Numbered from the stretch's first letter, positions 10,292-20,310 are shown. The stretch: DNA of 36,996 nucleotides from Gymnopus androsaceus JB14 (GCA_009733575.1 ML769894.1:1-36996); one strand, 5' to 3'. Notes: a model not told the origin generated them from the sequence alone. Numbers and translations are program-made.

Positions 10292-11635
10292 TTATATATA
10301 TTCAACCCCATCAAGGGGTTGCGGATTACATACAGAGTCCAATAAATACGAAGTAGGAGCACTAAAATCGTATTGCGTGTTTATAGGTCCATCAACAGAT
10401 GGCCTCGAGATAGTGTGCATCGTATAATTGTAGGAGTTCTGTTTAGAGATCCGGTGCAAAATTTTAGTGAACTTTTTCTTAATTGTAGAAAAGGAGGGAA
10501 CTTGCCAGAAAATCAATTGCTCTTCACCGGTTCCAGAAGTTTTGCCCTCGTAGACATCCATATAGGAGTCAACGAGTCCTCCAGGATCAATCTCCTCTTC
10601 CTCAACCTTCATGTTGGCAAAGAGGGGATCAAAATCTCTGGTGTAGGGGTCAAAAGATTCGACCGGAGGGGAAGAAACTTTGGTACCATTGGTGATACCA
10701 GGAGCAATAGCAATGTAAGCTGCAGCAAAAGTGGTGACAGGAATTTCCACGGTTGCCTCATGAGCCTGAGCCTTGCCTTTGCCTTTGCCCTTGCCTCCAT
10801 GCCTGAATTTCTTCTTGTTGTTGTTGTTTCCATTGGAATTACCAGATTGGGGAGGAGTACCAGTTTGCGGCCCTTTGGGCACTCCCTGGTTATCCTTCTT
10901 CTTCTTTTGGTTATTCCAAGAAGATCCATCAGCAGGACATTTCTTTACAGTGGAAAGACAGGATTGAAGAGAAACGGCGGTGGATTGGCAACGTTTAAAC
11001 TCATCTTGGATGGTGGGAATAATGGCTTCCATTGTCAAGCTTTTTGCATCATATTGAGACAAAACTGACATGGCAAGACCATCCATGGATCGGGGTAAGG
11101 CAGCAAGCAAGATCATGGCTTTGATTGATTCAGTGAGAACCAATCCAGCATCAGTAAGGCGTGAGAAAATCGATTGAAGGGAAGAGATTGGCATAGCTGG
11201 ATCAATTCCTTCTGCCATTTCAAACACGATGGCTTCTTTAAAGATGCTAAACATGCCTGCAGCACTGGGACTTCCATAAGTGTTTTTGAGATGGGTCCAA
11301 GTTTCAGCAGCCGTATTTTTAACAGCAGTTTCACGGATGTGGTCCGGGAGATGCAAAGCAATGGCACCAATTGCAGCATTGTCATTGTCATCCCAGGTTG
11401 CCATTTTCTCAGTGATGTCAGCAGGAGATGTATCAATCACCTGACCAGCGGAATAAGTTCCTGCTGTGACTTCAGCTTGCGTAGCAACATGTGAGGTATG
11501 AACAGGATGAGTGTATCGTCCATTGATATATCCGATGAGTTTCTGGAGGTGGAGATAGGCAATCATGGCGGTAGACCATGTGCTGTAGTTGGTACCATCC
11601 AAATAAGGAATAACGGTAATGGCGGCGGAAGACAT
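10292..11635 (-). CDS. gag: copia A gag polyprotein
   Basis: A 447-codon frame starts MSSAAITVIPYLDGTNYSTW, the LDGxNYxxW opening typical of copia gag (Retrotran_gag/UBN2 families), and has the TWTHLKNTYG block. Gag builds the virus-like particle that packages element RNA. The C-terminal half is Gly/Asn/Lys-rich (for example GGKGKGKGKA) and should bind nucleic acid. I see no CCHC zinc knuckle; only isolated Cys residues (KKCPADG) lie in that region. The frame is open to a TAA at 10292-10294 next to a TA run. This is the only intact frame of the element. Confidence 0.88.
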   Translation of the reverse strand: MSSAAITVIPYLDGTNYSTWSTAMIAYLHLQKLIGYINGRYTHPVHTSHVATQAEVTAGTYSAGQVIDTSPADITEKMATWDDNDNAAIGAIALHLPDHIRETAVKNTAAETWTHLKNTYGSPSAAGMFSIFKEAIVFEMAEGIDPAMPISSLQSIFSRLTDAGLVLTESIKAMILLAALPRSMDGLAMSVLSQYDAKSLTMEAIIPTIQDEFKRCQSTAVSLQSCLSTVKKCPADGSSWNNQKKKKDNQGVPKGPQTGTPPQSGNSNGNNNNKKKFRHGGKGKGKGKAQAHEATVEIPVTTFAAAYIAIAPGITNGTKVSSPPVESFDPYTRDFDPLFANMKVEEEEIDPGGLVDSYMDVYEGKTSGTGEEQLIFWQVPSFSTIKKKFTKILHRISKQNSYNYTMHTISRPSVDGPINTQYDFSAPTSYLLDSVCNPQPLDGVEYI

Positions 11636-12345
11636 TGTTTGATAAGAGTTCTATAAAAGGAAGTCAGCAACATTCAATTAAGAAGTGTGTGATTCAGTTA
11701 TGAACATCGAATCTATCCAACGTGTCTTTTACCCATTGACTTAGAAGTTACATCTCTGATCTGATCATTCCTATCAGCATCGGCAAGTGTTTGTAAAAGG
11801 CTATGTACTAAAACCATATGCCAATAGAAAACCGTTTGTTTGATGTTCTACCAAAAGTGCCGAAAGATCAATTAAGATCAATTTTGCACATTAAGGTGCA
11901 CAATCATTCTAATAGGTGTTTAAGGGACTTAAGGCAATATGGGGGAATGAATACAGTAGGAAGCCAAGAGATCTCACATGTGTTTGCCAGCCTATGCACA
12001 TATGCTTTTGATTATTCACATAGCGGCAGAAGTCTACCTGGGAAGGGGAATTGGCCCCTAAATCGCTCACAGTGAAGTGAAACAATCAAAAGTTCGTTCA
12101 TTGTAGAGTGCCTGTGTATATACAATATATATTATTAGCCTGAACAGAAGAAGCCTTATATTTTCGGCATTCTTCTCGGAAGAGGAAAGGAAAGTGATCG
12201 CAAAATTTACCTTGCTATAAAACCAATGCACCACAAGCTTGAACTTTCTAATACACTCGGTTAAGAGCGACCAGAATCGTTCATTAACGCGATCAACCAT
12301 TTGACCAAGTCGCAATGGTTGTAAGACCTTTGTCAAAGAGACTCG
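11636..12345 (-). other. copia A 5' leader
   Basis: About 710 bp between the primer site and the gag start. No domain is recognisable in its frames. It is unusually long for a copia leader and could contain undetected insertions. Confidence 0.5.
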
Positions 12346-12357
12346 GGGTCCATAACC
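12346..12357 (-). other. primer-binding site of copia A, half-tRNA type
   Basis: Directly after the 5' LTR the minus strand reads GGTTATGGACCC. Its complement contains CATAACC, the anticodon-loop sequence of initiator tRNA-Met. Priming from a tRNA half-molecule is known for Drosophila copia and Ty5. Copia B has the same motif. Confidence 0.65.
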
Positions 12358-12798
12358 TGTTGAACAGCAAGTGAGACAAATGGTGAGATCACATTACTAA
12401 CCAAGTGTAGAGCTTGAGAGATGAAACAGGTGTGTGAGAGAGCTTAGTATTGTCTGAGAGGACAATAAAGCAGTAGTATGCAGAGCGATTGGGACTACAG
12501 GTAAACTACTACAGCTTATATACTAAATGTCTGTGAAACTGTACAGTACCCTAAATCTATTAATAGGTACAGTATTGGTAAGTGTCCATGCGGACAATGG
12601 CCCCTACAATGTGATGTATGTATATACATCAGCAGTTGATATCTTAGCTATAATCACATGTACGTAAATAGCAAACGACATTAATCAAATGATATCAACA
12701 CATAGGAATGTGATTTCGGTGATTGGTAAGCCGATGTTGAATATCACGGTACAAAATACCTGATCATGTGTCCATGATCATGAGCGTATCTTTCAACA
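12358..12798 (-). repeat. 5' LTR of copia A
   Basis: Direct copy of 2793-3233, same length, roughly 95% identical by eye. Followed outside by target duplication TTTAC at 12799-12803. Confidence 0.95.
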
Positions 12799-12803
12799 TT
12801 TAC

Positions 12804-13702
12804 TACGGCAGCATTCCCCTTGGTGCATTTCATTGGTATTTGGCAGGTGGCTGGGTTGAAGCAGACTCAAGTTTATTATACTAGTACTTAGTTTTGCAAC
12901 AATTTACTTACTATGCCACTGTACTAGTAGTGCTATCTAGTAGTGCTATGAATATGATTTCTACTACAGCTGTCTCGTACTCAGCACCGGTCTTGCAAGC
13001 CAAATAATATATCCAGTACTGTATTGACATGCCTGTGAAGTTTTGTATTGAATAGATGTCATTCCTGTGAAGTCTGTTGCTCTCTATACATTCTACAGCA
13101 GTCTACAGCAATCTATAGCACCTCATAGCATCCCACAGCTCTGTACAGAACCCAGGTTTTGCTGATGTGAGCTGTAGTAGTACTGAACAAAGAAGGCAGG
13201 ATTAAAGTCTTTATAATTAACCCTCTACCGCTCCACACCTGGAACCATCCACTTAAGGAAGTATATTCATGAAAAGTTTGGTGTAATTTAATTGAGTGAA
13301 ACACTTAAATCTGAGGTCTGTACTTCATGCATACTTACTTATGGTTTGGGGCACTATAAGGGCAGTCTGTGAAGCAAGTTGGACTGAACCTACAATCACA
13401 GGTGCTTACCCATGATTGATTATACATTGCTCTGCCATGTAGCACAACAAAACAGGGAGTGAAAGTGATTCTTCCAGAAGGTAAGTAGTAGGATTTGATT
13501 TGGATTTCTTTTATTGGTAATTTCTTCTTACTAGGAGATTCTGAGTGTCTGGCAGAAAACATAGTTTTCCAGAGCTACTTTTAACCCAGTAGAAAAAGTA
13601 CTACATATGTATTTTTAAGACTTAATACTTATTGTTGTTAGGGATGGACACCATACCATCTATGGCTATGACTGTATATGTTATGGTTGAATATGGTCAC
13701 AC
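12804..13702. other. intergenic, with one orphan CATCAG-type terminus
   Basis: I see no gene. A terminus-like CCAGGTTTTGCTGATG lies at about 13150-13165, matching the ends of the fold-back family described for 13703-13811 and others, but no partner end is evident. Confidence 0.5.
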
Positions 13703-13811
13703 CTCAGCAAAACCTGTATTTTTGCTGGAGGTCTCTGGAATAAGGTACCTTGCTCCAGAGATGTCCCAAATCAATGGGTTTTCTCCAGTGAAAATACAGG
13801 TTTTGCTGATG
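13703..13811. repeat. 109-bp hairpin with CATCAGCAAAA ends
   Basis: Left arm CTCAGCAAAACCTGTATTTT and right arm read in reverse CATCAGCAAAACCTGTATTTT pair over about 27 bases with two or three mismatches. The ends match those of 18783-18905, 20501-20818 and 27357-27803, so this is a small member of that family. Confidence 0.7.
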
Positions 13812-13862
13812 CAGAAAGACTGTATCCATATCATACAAGGAGAGTTTTAACCCTTAGTAGTG

Positions 13863-14213
13863 AGCCTATCAGGAAAAATAGTCTGGGCCCAGGATGACCC
13901 CAGGTCACTTAGGCAGCCTAGGCCACCTAGGAATAATGCAAAAACTTTGGACACCTCAGTTATCCTAGGCCTCCTAGGCCTCCTAAGTCTCCTAACCCTC
14001 CTAGGAATTCTGAGAGTATGCTCAGGTTGCCTCAGGTTGCCCCAGGATGGCCCCCAGAATGCCTAGGAGGCTTAGGAGGCTTAGGAGGCTTAGGAGGCCT
14101 AAGAGGCCTAGGATACCTGAGGTGTCCAAAGTTTTTGCATTATTCCTGGGTGGCCTAGGCTGCCTAAGTGACCTGTGGTCATCCTGGGCCCAGACCATTT
14201 TTCCTGATAGGCT
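13863..14213. mobile_element. 351-bp near-perfect hairpin element with CCTAGG-rich arms
   Basis: The two ~155-bp arms are inverted copies at roughly 90% or better by eye, with a loop of about 40 bp near 14019-14060. Ends read AGCCTATCAGGAAAAATRGT, followed by CTGGGCCCAGGATGAC. The inner part of each arm is a degenerate 9-bp repeat, CCTAGGCCT. Because the arms mirror each other, near-identical frames appear on both strands (13860-14066 plus, 14022-14225 minus); these reflect the palindrome, not genes. No transposase and no clear target duplication. Confidence 0.85.
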
Positions 14214-14303
14214 GTTTGTACTCATTTAGACCTAGATTTCATGCAACACAGGTATTGGTGAATGATGTGACCATGCTACAATAGGCTACAATGAGATGAA
14301 AAA

Positions 14304-14965
14304 CAAGGGGGTTCAAAGAATTTAGTGCCCAACCGGACCTAGGTTAGTTAGTCCAGCCCCCTGGCAGAATAAAAAAAGTTTTGACACCCCAAATATTGAC
14401 CTATTTTGACTTTTAGCCTTGAATTCATAAATCAGTATATCTCACATTATCCTTTGAAGTATAAGCATGTAGCGTCACTTGTATAACCTACTCTGGGCTC
14501 CCATGTACTTACTTACTTTGACTGGTCAAAGCAGGACATACTTACAATGAACTGTACTGTGTCATTTCAATCAGTTCAGCAGCACCTGACATAAGTGCCC
14601 ATATTTAATTCAAAAAAATCCCAAAATTCAAAAGAAAAATAATGGCGAGGTTTTTGAAAATGGCTGTGAGCTGTGACTGCCAAACTGATTGAAATGACAC
14701 AGTATCACTGATCAGTGTATCATAACCCTCAGAAGGATTAATAGGGTTGTGCTACAGCCTATGGGTGCCAATATACTCAAGAACAAAGGTTAAACTGAGG
14801 GAGCAGTGTCAAAATGGTGTCTATAGAGAGCCATCCATGATAAAATCTTATCTTGATATACCATATATGGGCATGGAACGCTTACGTAGTTAGTTAGTCC
14901 ACCGAACAGGTGCAAGAAAAAAAATCGACATCTGGTCATTTTTAAAAAAAATTTGAACCCCCTTG
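14304..14965. mobile_element. hAT-type MITE with 8-bp target duplication
   Basis: The ends are inverted repeats of 14 bp, CAAGGGGGTTCAAA and TTTGAACCCCCTTG. The octamer ATGAAAAA is duplicated exactly outside (14296-14303, 14966-14973). An 8-bp duplication with CA(A/G)GGG-type ends is the hAT signature. A second, truncated copy lies inverted at 32816-33279. This copy is enlarged by a nested TA-MITE at 14557-14702. It encodes no transposase. Confidence 0.9.
14557..14702. mobile_element. TA-flanked MITE, copy 1, nested in the hAT MITE
   Basis: Ends CTGTGTCATTTCAATCAGTT and its inverse, flanked by TA at 14555-14556 and 14703-14704. Same family as 15363-15616 and 17338-17730. The related hAT copy at 32816-33279 has no insertion at the equivalent TA. 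Confidence 0.85.
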
Positions 14966-14973
14966 ATGAAAAA

Positions 14974-15360
14974 GGTCAGAGAGCCTCATATTTACATTTC
15001 AAAGCCGCCATGTCAGGATATATTGCATTTACCATAGTTAAAGAGGTCAGATTTTGGTTGCTTATGCACTAACTCAAAGATTTTTTTCAGAGACCCTGAC
15101 ATATTGTTCATATTTTGAGCAAGGGGGTCCGAAAAAAAAACTTTTGTACTAGGGGTCATATTTTTTTTTTTTTTTTTTTCAGCCTTGGCACTGGACCCTC
15201 CCTCCCTTCATGTGAGTTTTGGGTCAAGTAGTTACCAAATAAGGCAACTATGAGTCACTGATAATGAGTTCACCTTATTGTGCTGGTCTTTTGCCCTTTG
15301 TACAAGCTCTACATAATTAATTAGCCTTTGTAAACTCTTCACCTCACTCTGGACACCATA
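14974..15360. other. intergenic with 19-base T run
   Basis: Holds a T run at 15161-15179 and, at about 15120, CAAGGGGGTCCGAAAA, which resembles one hAT-MITE terminus without a partner. No gene seen. Confidence 0.4.
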
Positions 15361-15362
15361 TA

Positions 15363-15616
15363 CTGTACCATTTCGAGCACTTTGTTCAGGGGTGTGACCT
15401 GTGACCAACCAAAAAAAATTCAGATTTTGTTCAAGATTGGTGGGACCAGTGACAAAACAAAAATTTTACAAAAAATCTTACTAAATTGGGTTAGGTGCCC
15501 ACGAAAATTAAAAAAAAATTGTCACTGGCTACTCTGACACAGGAAAAAACTGTGACATTTTGTTTTGTTGGGGGTCCCTGTGACCTGTGACCAATGAAGT
15601 GATTGAAATGGTACAG
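15363..15616. mobile_element. TA-flanked MITE, copy 2 (254 bp)
   Basis: Ends CTGTACCATTTCGAGCACTT and, inverted, CTGTACCATTTCAATCACTT, flanked by TA at 15361-15362 and 15617-15618. The TA flank suggests mobilisation by a Tc1/mariner-type transposase, but its ends differ from those of the Tc1-like element at 6839-9841. Confidence 0.85.
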
Positions 15617-15618
15617 TA

Positions 15619-16204
15619 TCTTGAAATATATTAGTCAAGGTCAAGTACTGTAAGCACTCATGAAATGACCTAAAAAGGCAATAAAAAGGTATAAACTCAC
15701 TCTACATAATATGGCTAGTCTGAATATAGATTTCAGGCACTTCTTAGGCTTGTTTGACTCATTTGGACATCACAAAAAGGCAATTTGAGGGTCAGTTAAA
15801 AACAAAATTTCAGGCCTTGCGATGGACCCACCGTACCTATCCCCCCCCCCCCGGTATGGTATTTCCCGCCCCGGACCCCTTGATTTTGAGGGTTTTCAAG
15901 CTCATACAGCATGGTGACAGTGTTCATCAGACATCCCTGATTGTTGTCTATCCACATACTTGAGTCTGAGTTTCCATGATGTAGGCATGGGTCTAGGCTC
16001 GTGACCATCCATTTCTATTTGAAACTATGGCACAGCCATCTCGGACTGAAGGATCCGTAAATGTTTCTGAGAAATGGCTGGTCCAAGCGGTAGCAATTTA
16101 GTAGGGTGGATGTTTTGTGACTTTTTCAATATATGAATCAACACAGAATTTGTCAAACTATCAAACAGCCTTGGTCCCTCAGAAACAAATTTTTATGACT
16201 GTTG
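15619..16204. other. intergenic, nothing identified
   Basis: Includes a run of 12 C at 15841-15852. Frames here (15754-15963 plus, 15796-16008 minus) show no domain. Confidence 0.45.
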
Positions 16205-17215
16205 GGCCTATATCTTTTAGCGTAACCCTGGCGTAACGGTTATGGTGGGTTACGCCAGATCATGCTTGGGTGATGCCGGGGTAACGCTAAATATTTAGCG
16301 TAACCCTGAGATATTTAGCATCACCCAGTGTACCATGGCATATCTATGCTCATAAACAATTCTGTAATTTACAGGGAGCATCACTTATCTTGGCCCTTTG
16401 GCCAAGCTAGGGAATTAAATCTATAAATGTATAGCAACATGTATCACAGTTCAGTGCCCACTAGATGGAAATTCCACTAGACTATTCATACACAACCAAA
16501 ACAGAAATAACTACTACAGCCTTGCAATGAATCAATACACTTCAAGTAGATGGTATCAAAGGCTGCACTGCAAAGATACTTATATGAAGTAGCTGGGTGC
16601 ACCTTGCTAGATTTAGGCTGGTAATTTTTCTGGTAAGTGTTGGGATACACAGGTTCGGCGTCACTCGAGAGAAGGCAGCATCAAAGGATATATTCCGTTT
16701 GTGCCTTGCAGTGGGAGTTGGGAGGCAGATGGATGGGGGGGTTGACGTACTAAACAGGCTTATATACAGTCAATACTAATTTCCAATTGGAAGCTGTAGT
16801 GAGCAATGGCACTTAGCAAAAATCAAATTCAACAGTAAGTGTATTTCAATGCTGGTCCTTGGTTCATCCCTAAAAGCATCCCTAAAAGTAAATGTGATAA
16901 AGGTTATGCTGGGGTGATGCTAAATGTAATAAAGGTTATGCTGGGGTGATGCTAAATGTAATAAAAGTAATGCCTAGGTGACGCTAAATATGATAAAAGT
17001 TGCGCAAGGGTGACACTAAATGTGGTAAGGTTGCACTGGGGTGATGCTAAATATAATAAAGGTTATGCCCGGGTCATGCTAAATGTGATAAAGGTTGTGC
17101 TAGGGTGACGCTAAATGTGATAAAGGTTGTGCTAGGGTGACACTCAATGTGATAAAGGTTGCGCTGGGGTGGCGCTAATTTGATAAAGGTTATGCCTGGG
17201 TGACGCTAAATTTTA
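16205..17215. mobile_element. fold-back element built on a 32-bp repeat
   Basis: The left end (about 16213-16245, CTTTTAGCGTAACCCTGGCG) is an inverted copy of the 32-bp unit that forms the right end as a tandem array (16897-17215). The two ends can therefore pair. Between them are GCGTAACCC/GGGTAACGC palindromes at 16240-16325 and about 570 bp of unique sequence without a gene. A related end, GGCCTATAGCTTTTAGCG, occurs at about 17901-17918. Class uncertain; no target duplication found. Confidence 0.6.
16897..17215. repeat. tandem array, ten 32-bp units
   Basis: Unit approximates ATAAAGGTTATGCTGGGGTG plus ACGCTAAATGTG. Ten units in head-to-tail order differ by several substitutions each, and two units have lost a base. 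Confidence 0.85.
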
Positions 17216-17337
17216 CCCAGTCATACCAAATACTATAGGTTACATATGAATCAAATAGACATTATGTTAAATGTCATAAAGATTGGCACAGTTCGGACAA
17301 ATAAAAATCCATGTTTTTAAGTAATAAAGACTGAATA

Positions 17338-17730
17338 CTGTACCATTTTGATTGAGCGTTCAGTCATGCATCATGGGCACCTCTGAACTGGACTAAAATC
17401 CAAATTCGTCATGCATCATATGTGCCTCTGAACCAATATCAAATCCATCATTTTTCTATCTAGATAATAAATTTTCCATATGTGGCTGTTTTTTTCCCCA
17501 TGTATAGCTGCATTGGCTATCAAAAAATGCTGTATAATTAGCTATTATTGTTTCCTCAGCTCACAACAAACTATTTCAAGTACATTGCACTCTGGACAAG
17601 CACTAAATTTGTGGTGAACTGAACTCAAATTTTTCTGCATCATGCATCATTGAGGTCAATGAACCAATGAGCTGGTGGTGTCAATGCATCATGCATCATC
17701 CTGGATGAACACTCAATCGAAATGGTACAG
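17338..17730. mobile_element. TA-flanked MITE, copy 3 (393 bp)
   Basis: Ends CTGTACCATTTTGATTGAGC and, inverted, CTGTACCATTTCGATTGAGT, flanked by TA at 17336-17337 and 17731-17732. The interior carries repeated CATGCATCAT motifs. Confidence 0.85.
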
Positions 17731-17944
17731 TATACTGTGGATTATGATGATTTGAAAATAAAACAATATACTCAGCTTAGCACCACTCACATGGCAATAC
17801 CATTGTCTAGTGTGGGGGTGTGAGCTACCTCTACTGTAGCTAGCACTCACATATAGATATTTACTTACACATTAAAATTTGATACATCTTCAATATACAG
17901 GCCTATAGCTTTTAGCGTAACCCCAAAGTAACAGTTACTTTTTG

Positions 17945-18229
17945 TGAGACCCGGTGCACGAAACGGATCTTGAACCAAGGTATCCCGAATGTCTTGCACC
18001 TAGATGTAGGTGGAGACCAAATGCAACCACCCGGGGTAACCATGCTGTAAGGTGGGTCTGGACAGTAGTATGAGTGTTGTATGGAACAGTACAAGCCTCA
18101 GAGGTGCAAGGAACAGTGTACAGGCCACCCAATGACATAATCAGGAGGAAGCGGGTGGTATTGTGGTCCGATGACCAGAAATGAGTGGAAGCGGATGGAA
18201 TATGGGTGAAGGGGTGGTCCAAAAAGGTG
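17945..18229 (-). mobile_element. truncated LTR, same family as 1388-2314
   Basis: Starts TGTGAGACCCGGTGCACG and matches the first 285 bp of 1388-2314 at about 88% by eye, then breaks off abruptly. It keeps the LTR terminus but has lost the TATA half. Confidence 0.85.
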
Positions 18230-18782
18230 CATCTTGATACCCCTGGCAAAGTTCACTGAACACTATGATTTATGCCTTTGAGAGACAGAATTTTATTTTT
18301 TTCCCACAAAAAATGGAATGTCTCAGAAGTACAGCATGCTAACACTACTAAGTTATCTCTAGTATTATTGTTCAACAGAAACATGGACATGGAGCTTGTT
18401 TGGGTATCAGAGTATGTCATCTTGCATGAATCATGTATAGATTGAGTATTCTGAGACTTTGAGGTGACTTTGGGAAGACATGCAATACAGTGTCAAACAA
18501 CTGAGGGTAAGGTACGTACAAAGGTCTGTTTAAAAGGTAAAAGTATAGTTACTGATCATGGAGCTGGTAAGTAGTAAGTAACCATGGATCTAAAGAGACA
18601 TATTGAAAGGGAAACAGTGCAGTCCATGTATCTAGCTACAAAAGGAAATACTTTGTCAAACAGGATGATGAGACAAAACATAGAGGAGTAGTGAAACAAG
18701 TTTGGTATATGAGTCAGGATGTGTATATCCAGCAGGGTCTTGAGGTTGGTAGAACTCACTCTGACTGACCTTCTTCAACAAG
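18230..18782. other. intergenic, nothing identified
   Basis: No gene or repeat recognised. It lies downstream of the minus-strand gene ending at 19050. Confidence 0.4.
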
Positions 18783-18905
18783 CATCAGAAAAAACTGTTT
18801 TGGGCCCAGGACGATCCAAGGTCACCTAGCCCTCTTAGGCAACCTGAGGCATCCTAGTTGGCCCAGGAGAAAGGGAAAACAGTTTTTGCTTGGTTTTTGC
18901 TGATG
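18783..18905. mobile_element. small CATCAG-family fold-back element (123 bp)
   Basis: Left end CATCAGAAAAAACTGTTTTG followed by GGCCCAGGA; right end, inverted, CATCAGCAAAAACCAAGC with AAAACTGTTTT and CTCCTGGGCC just inside. The interior has the CCTAG/CCTGAGG words seen in other members. Confidence 0.7.
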
Positions 18906-19049
18906 CAATTGTAAAGTATTTAGTTCAACCACAGAAAGTGTCCTGAGTATCTAAGAGATAAACATGTATCAATGGAGCATAACAAGGTCTATAGAAATGG
19001 TAAGAAATATCAAAATAAGGATAGAGTAAAAGTATAGTGCCTAGCAATA

Positions 19050-20310
19050 TTAGTCCCCAAGAAAGGCTCGAGCTTTGACTGACTTGGATTTTCTTCTCTT
19101 GCTGTGACAAGTGCCTTCTAGCCCATCTTCATTAACACCCTCCAGTTCATCAATAGTAGCAGCCTGGCGCTTGCTTGGTTTTGGTGTTGGTTTTGGTTTG
19201 GGGTTCTTTGGGCTGTCCTCTCTAAGAGCCTTTGCATGCTCAAGCTCATTTGCTTCTGCCACTTGATCATAATCTGCACCTTTCTAAACCAAGTATTAGC
19301 AACTGCCAACAATAGCAAAATAATCTAAATCACACATACCTGCAATTCAATGTCATTATCTCCCTCATGCTCCTGGCCCTGCTCAGTTACATCAGGACCA
19401 CTAAAGGTTTCACCCCAGCACAATTCATGTGGTCCAGTATCTAGGCCCCACTGATCATTTCCTGCATGACCTGCTCTTTCAGATCTGTCAAACATGATTT
19501 TGTCAAGCAGACTGATAGCCTCAAAATTGACATCAACCTCAATACCCTTCTCCTCGCCATCCACAGTGAGACCATTCCACTGTTGCAAATGGTCCCAAAC
19601 CTTTTGAAGCACAAATTGCTCAATGTTATCTGCAGATGAGTTGTGTTCTATTGCCATAAACTCATCTTGATGGTGGTGGGCAATGAGCAAAGTATAACAA
19701 TGAGCAATAGCATCTGCATGCCTTCCCTGGATGACAATCTTGGTTGCACTAGAAAATGTGGTATGGAACCAGTTGTTGATTGCTGCAGTATCAGCATCCA
19801 GAAGCCCTCCAGAATACATTGTTGCATCAATTTTGAGTTTCTGTTTAACAGTCATCATAGCCAAATCTGGGACTTTCTGCACAGATTGCTGGCTGGGGTC
19901 AAGAATGAGGAAATTAATGAGCTGTTTATGCATATCCAGAATGCTCTGTAAGTCAGCAGGACACTTCACTGCATTATGATCCAAGAGCAGCTTATCTTCA
20001 GCATCTTCCTTATTGGATTTCTCTTGTGTATTTTCCAAGCTATCAATGAGAACATCAATCATTTGAGCATATTTGTGAATTAAAATTTAAGATTAAACAT
20101 ACCCGAATCCGTTGACACTAACAAGCTGTGGGTCTGTTGGTTCAAGTAGTGCAGAGCAATCTACACTAGGCAGCCAGAACACAGGGGGTTTGGCTATCAA
20201 TTTAAATAGCGAGGGTGTATTGTCAAAGATTCTGCAAGAAAATACTCTCTGTCTCTCGAAGTGACTGGTGTTTGATGCTGGTAGACAATTGAAGAATAGG
20301 ATCTCCTTTT
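19050..20310 (-). CDS. spliced gene of unknown function, possibly 5'-incomplete
   Basis: I do not recognise the family. The minus strand gives an exon from about 20310 to 20103 (containing PSLFKLIAKPPVFWLPSVD), a 63-bp intron 20040-20102 (GTATGT..GATAG), an exon 20039-19340, a 56-bp intron 19284-19339 (CAG/GTATGT, branch-like TGCTAAT, TTTAG) and a last exon 19283-19050. Phase is kept across both introns. The middle exon has an alpha-helical look (SILDMHKQLINFLILD, AINNWFHTTFSSATKIVIQG) and a His-rich LLIAHHHQDEF. The tail is basic (KPKPTPKPSKR, SKRRKSKS), suggesting nuclear localisation. If translation began at the ATG at 20060-20062 instead of splicing from upstream, the protein would be 318 residues. 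No start is visible upstream of 20310, and a repeat element begins at 20501, so the 5' end may be lost. Confidence 0.6.

Larger units (their letters stand above)
2793..12798 (-). mobile_element. Ty1/copia LTR retrotransposon A, full length, inactive
   Basis: Two 441-bp direct repeats (2793-3233 and 12358-12798) bound the element, and the pentamer TTTAC is duplicated outside them (2788-2792, 12799-12803). The gene order on the minus strand is gag, protease, integrase, reverse transcriptase, RNase H, which is the copia order. A primer site and a purine tract sit next to the LTRs. The LTRs differ at roughly 20 positions (about 95% identity by eye), so the insertion is not recent. The 10.0-kb length includes a 3.0-kb DNA transposon at 6839-9841. 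Several in-frame stops and frameshifts make it non-functional. Confidence 0.95.

Noticed and set aside
13860..14225. Two similar proteins on opposite strands (WAQDD...PRPPRNNAKTLDT)
   Set aside because: They are the two arms of one palindrome, not a gene pair.
15161..15179. Poly-T run as a LINE/SINE tail
   Set aside because: No reverse-transcriptase remnant or target duplication next to it.
16897..17215. CRISPR-like array (32-bp repeats)
   Set aside because: Units are contiguous with no spacers, degenerate, and in a eukaryotic context.
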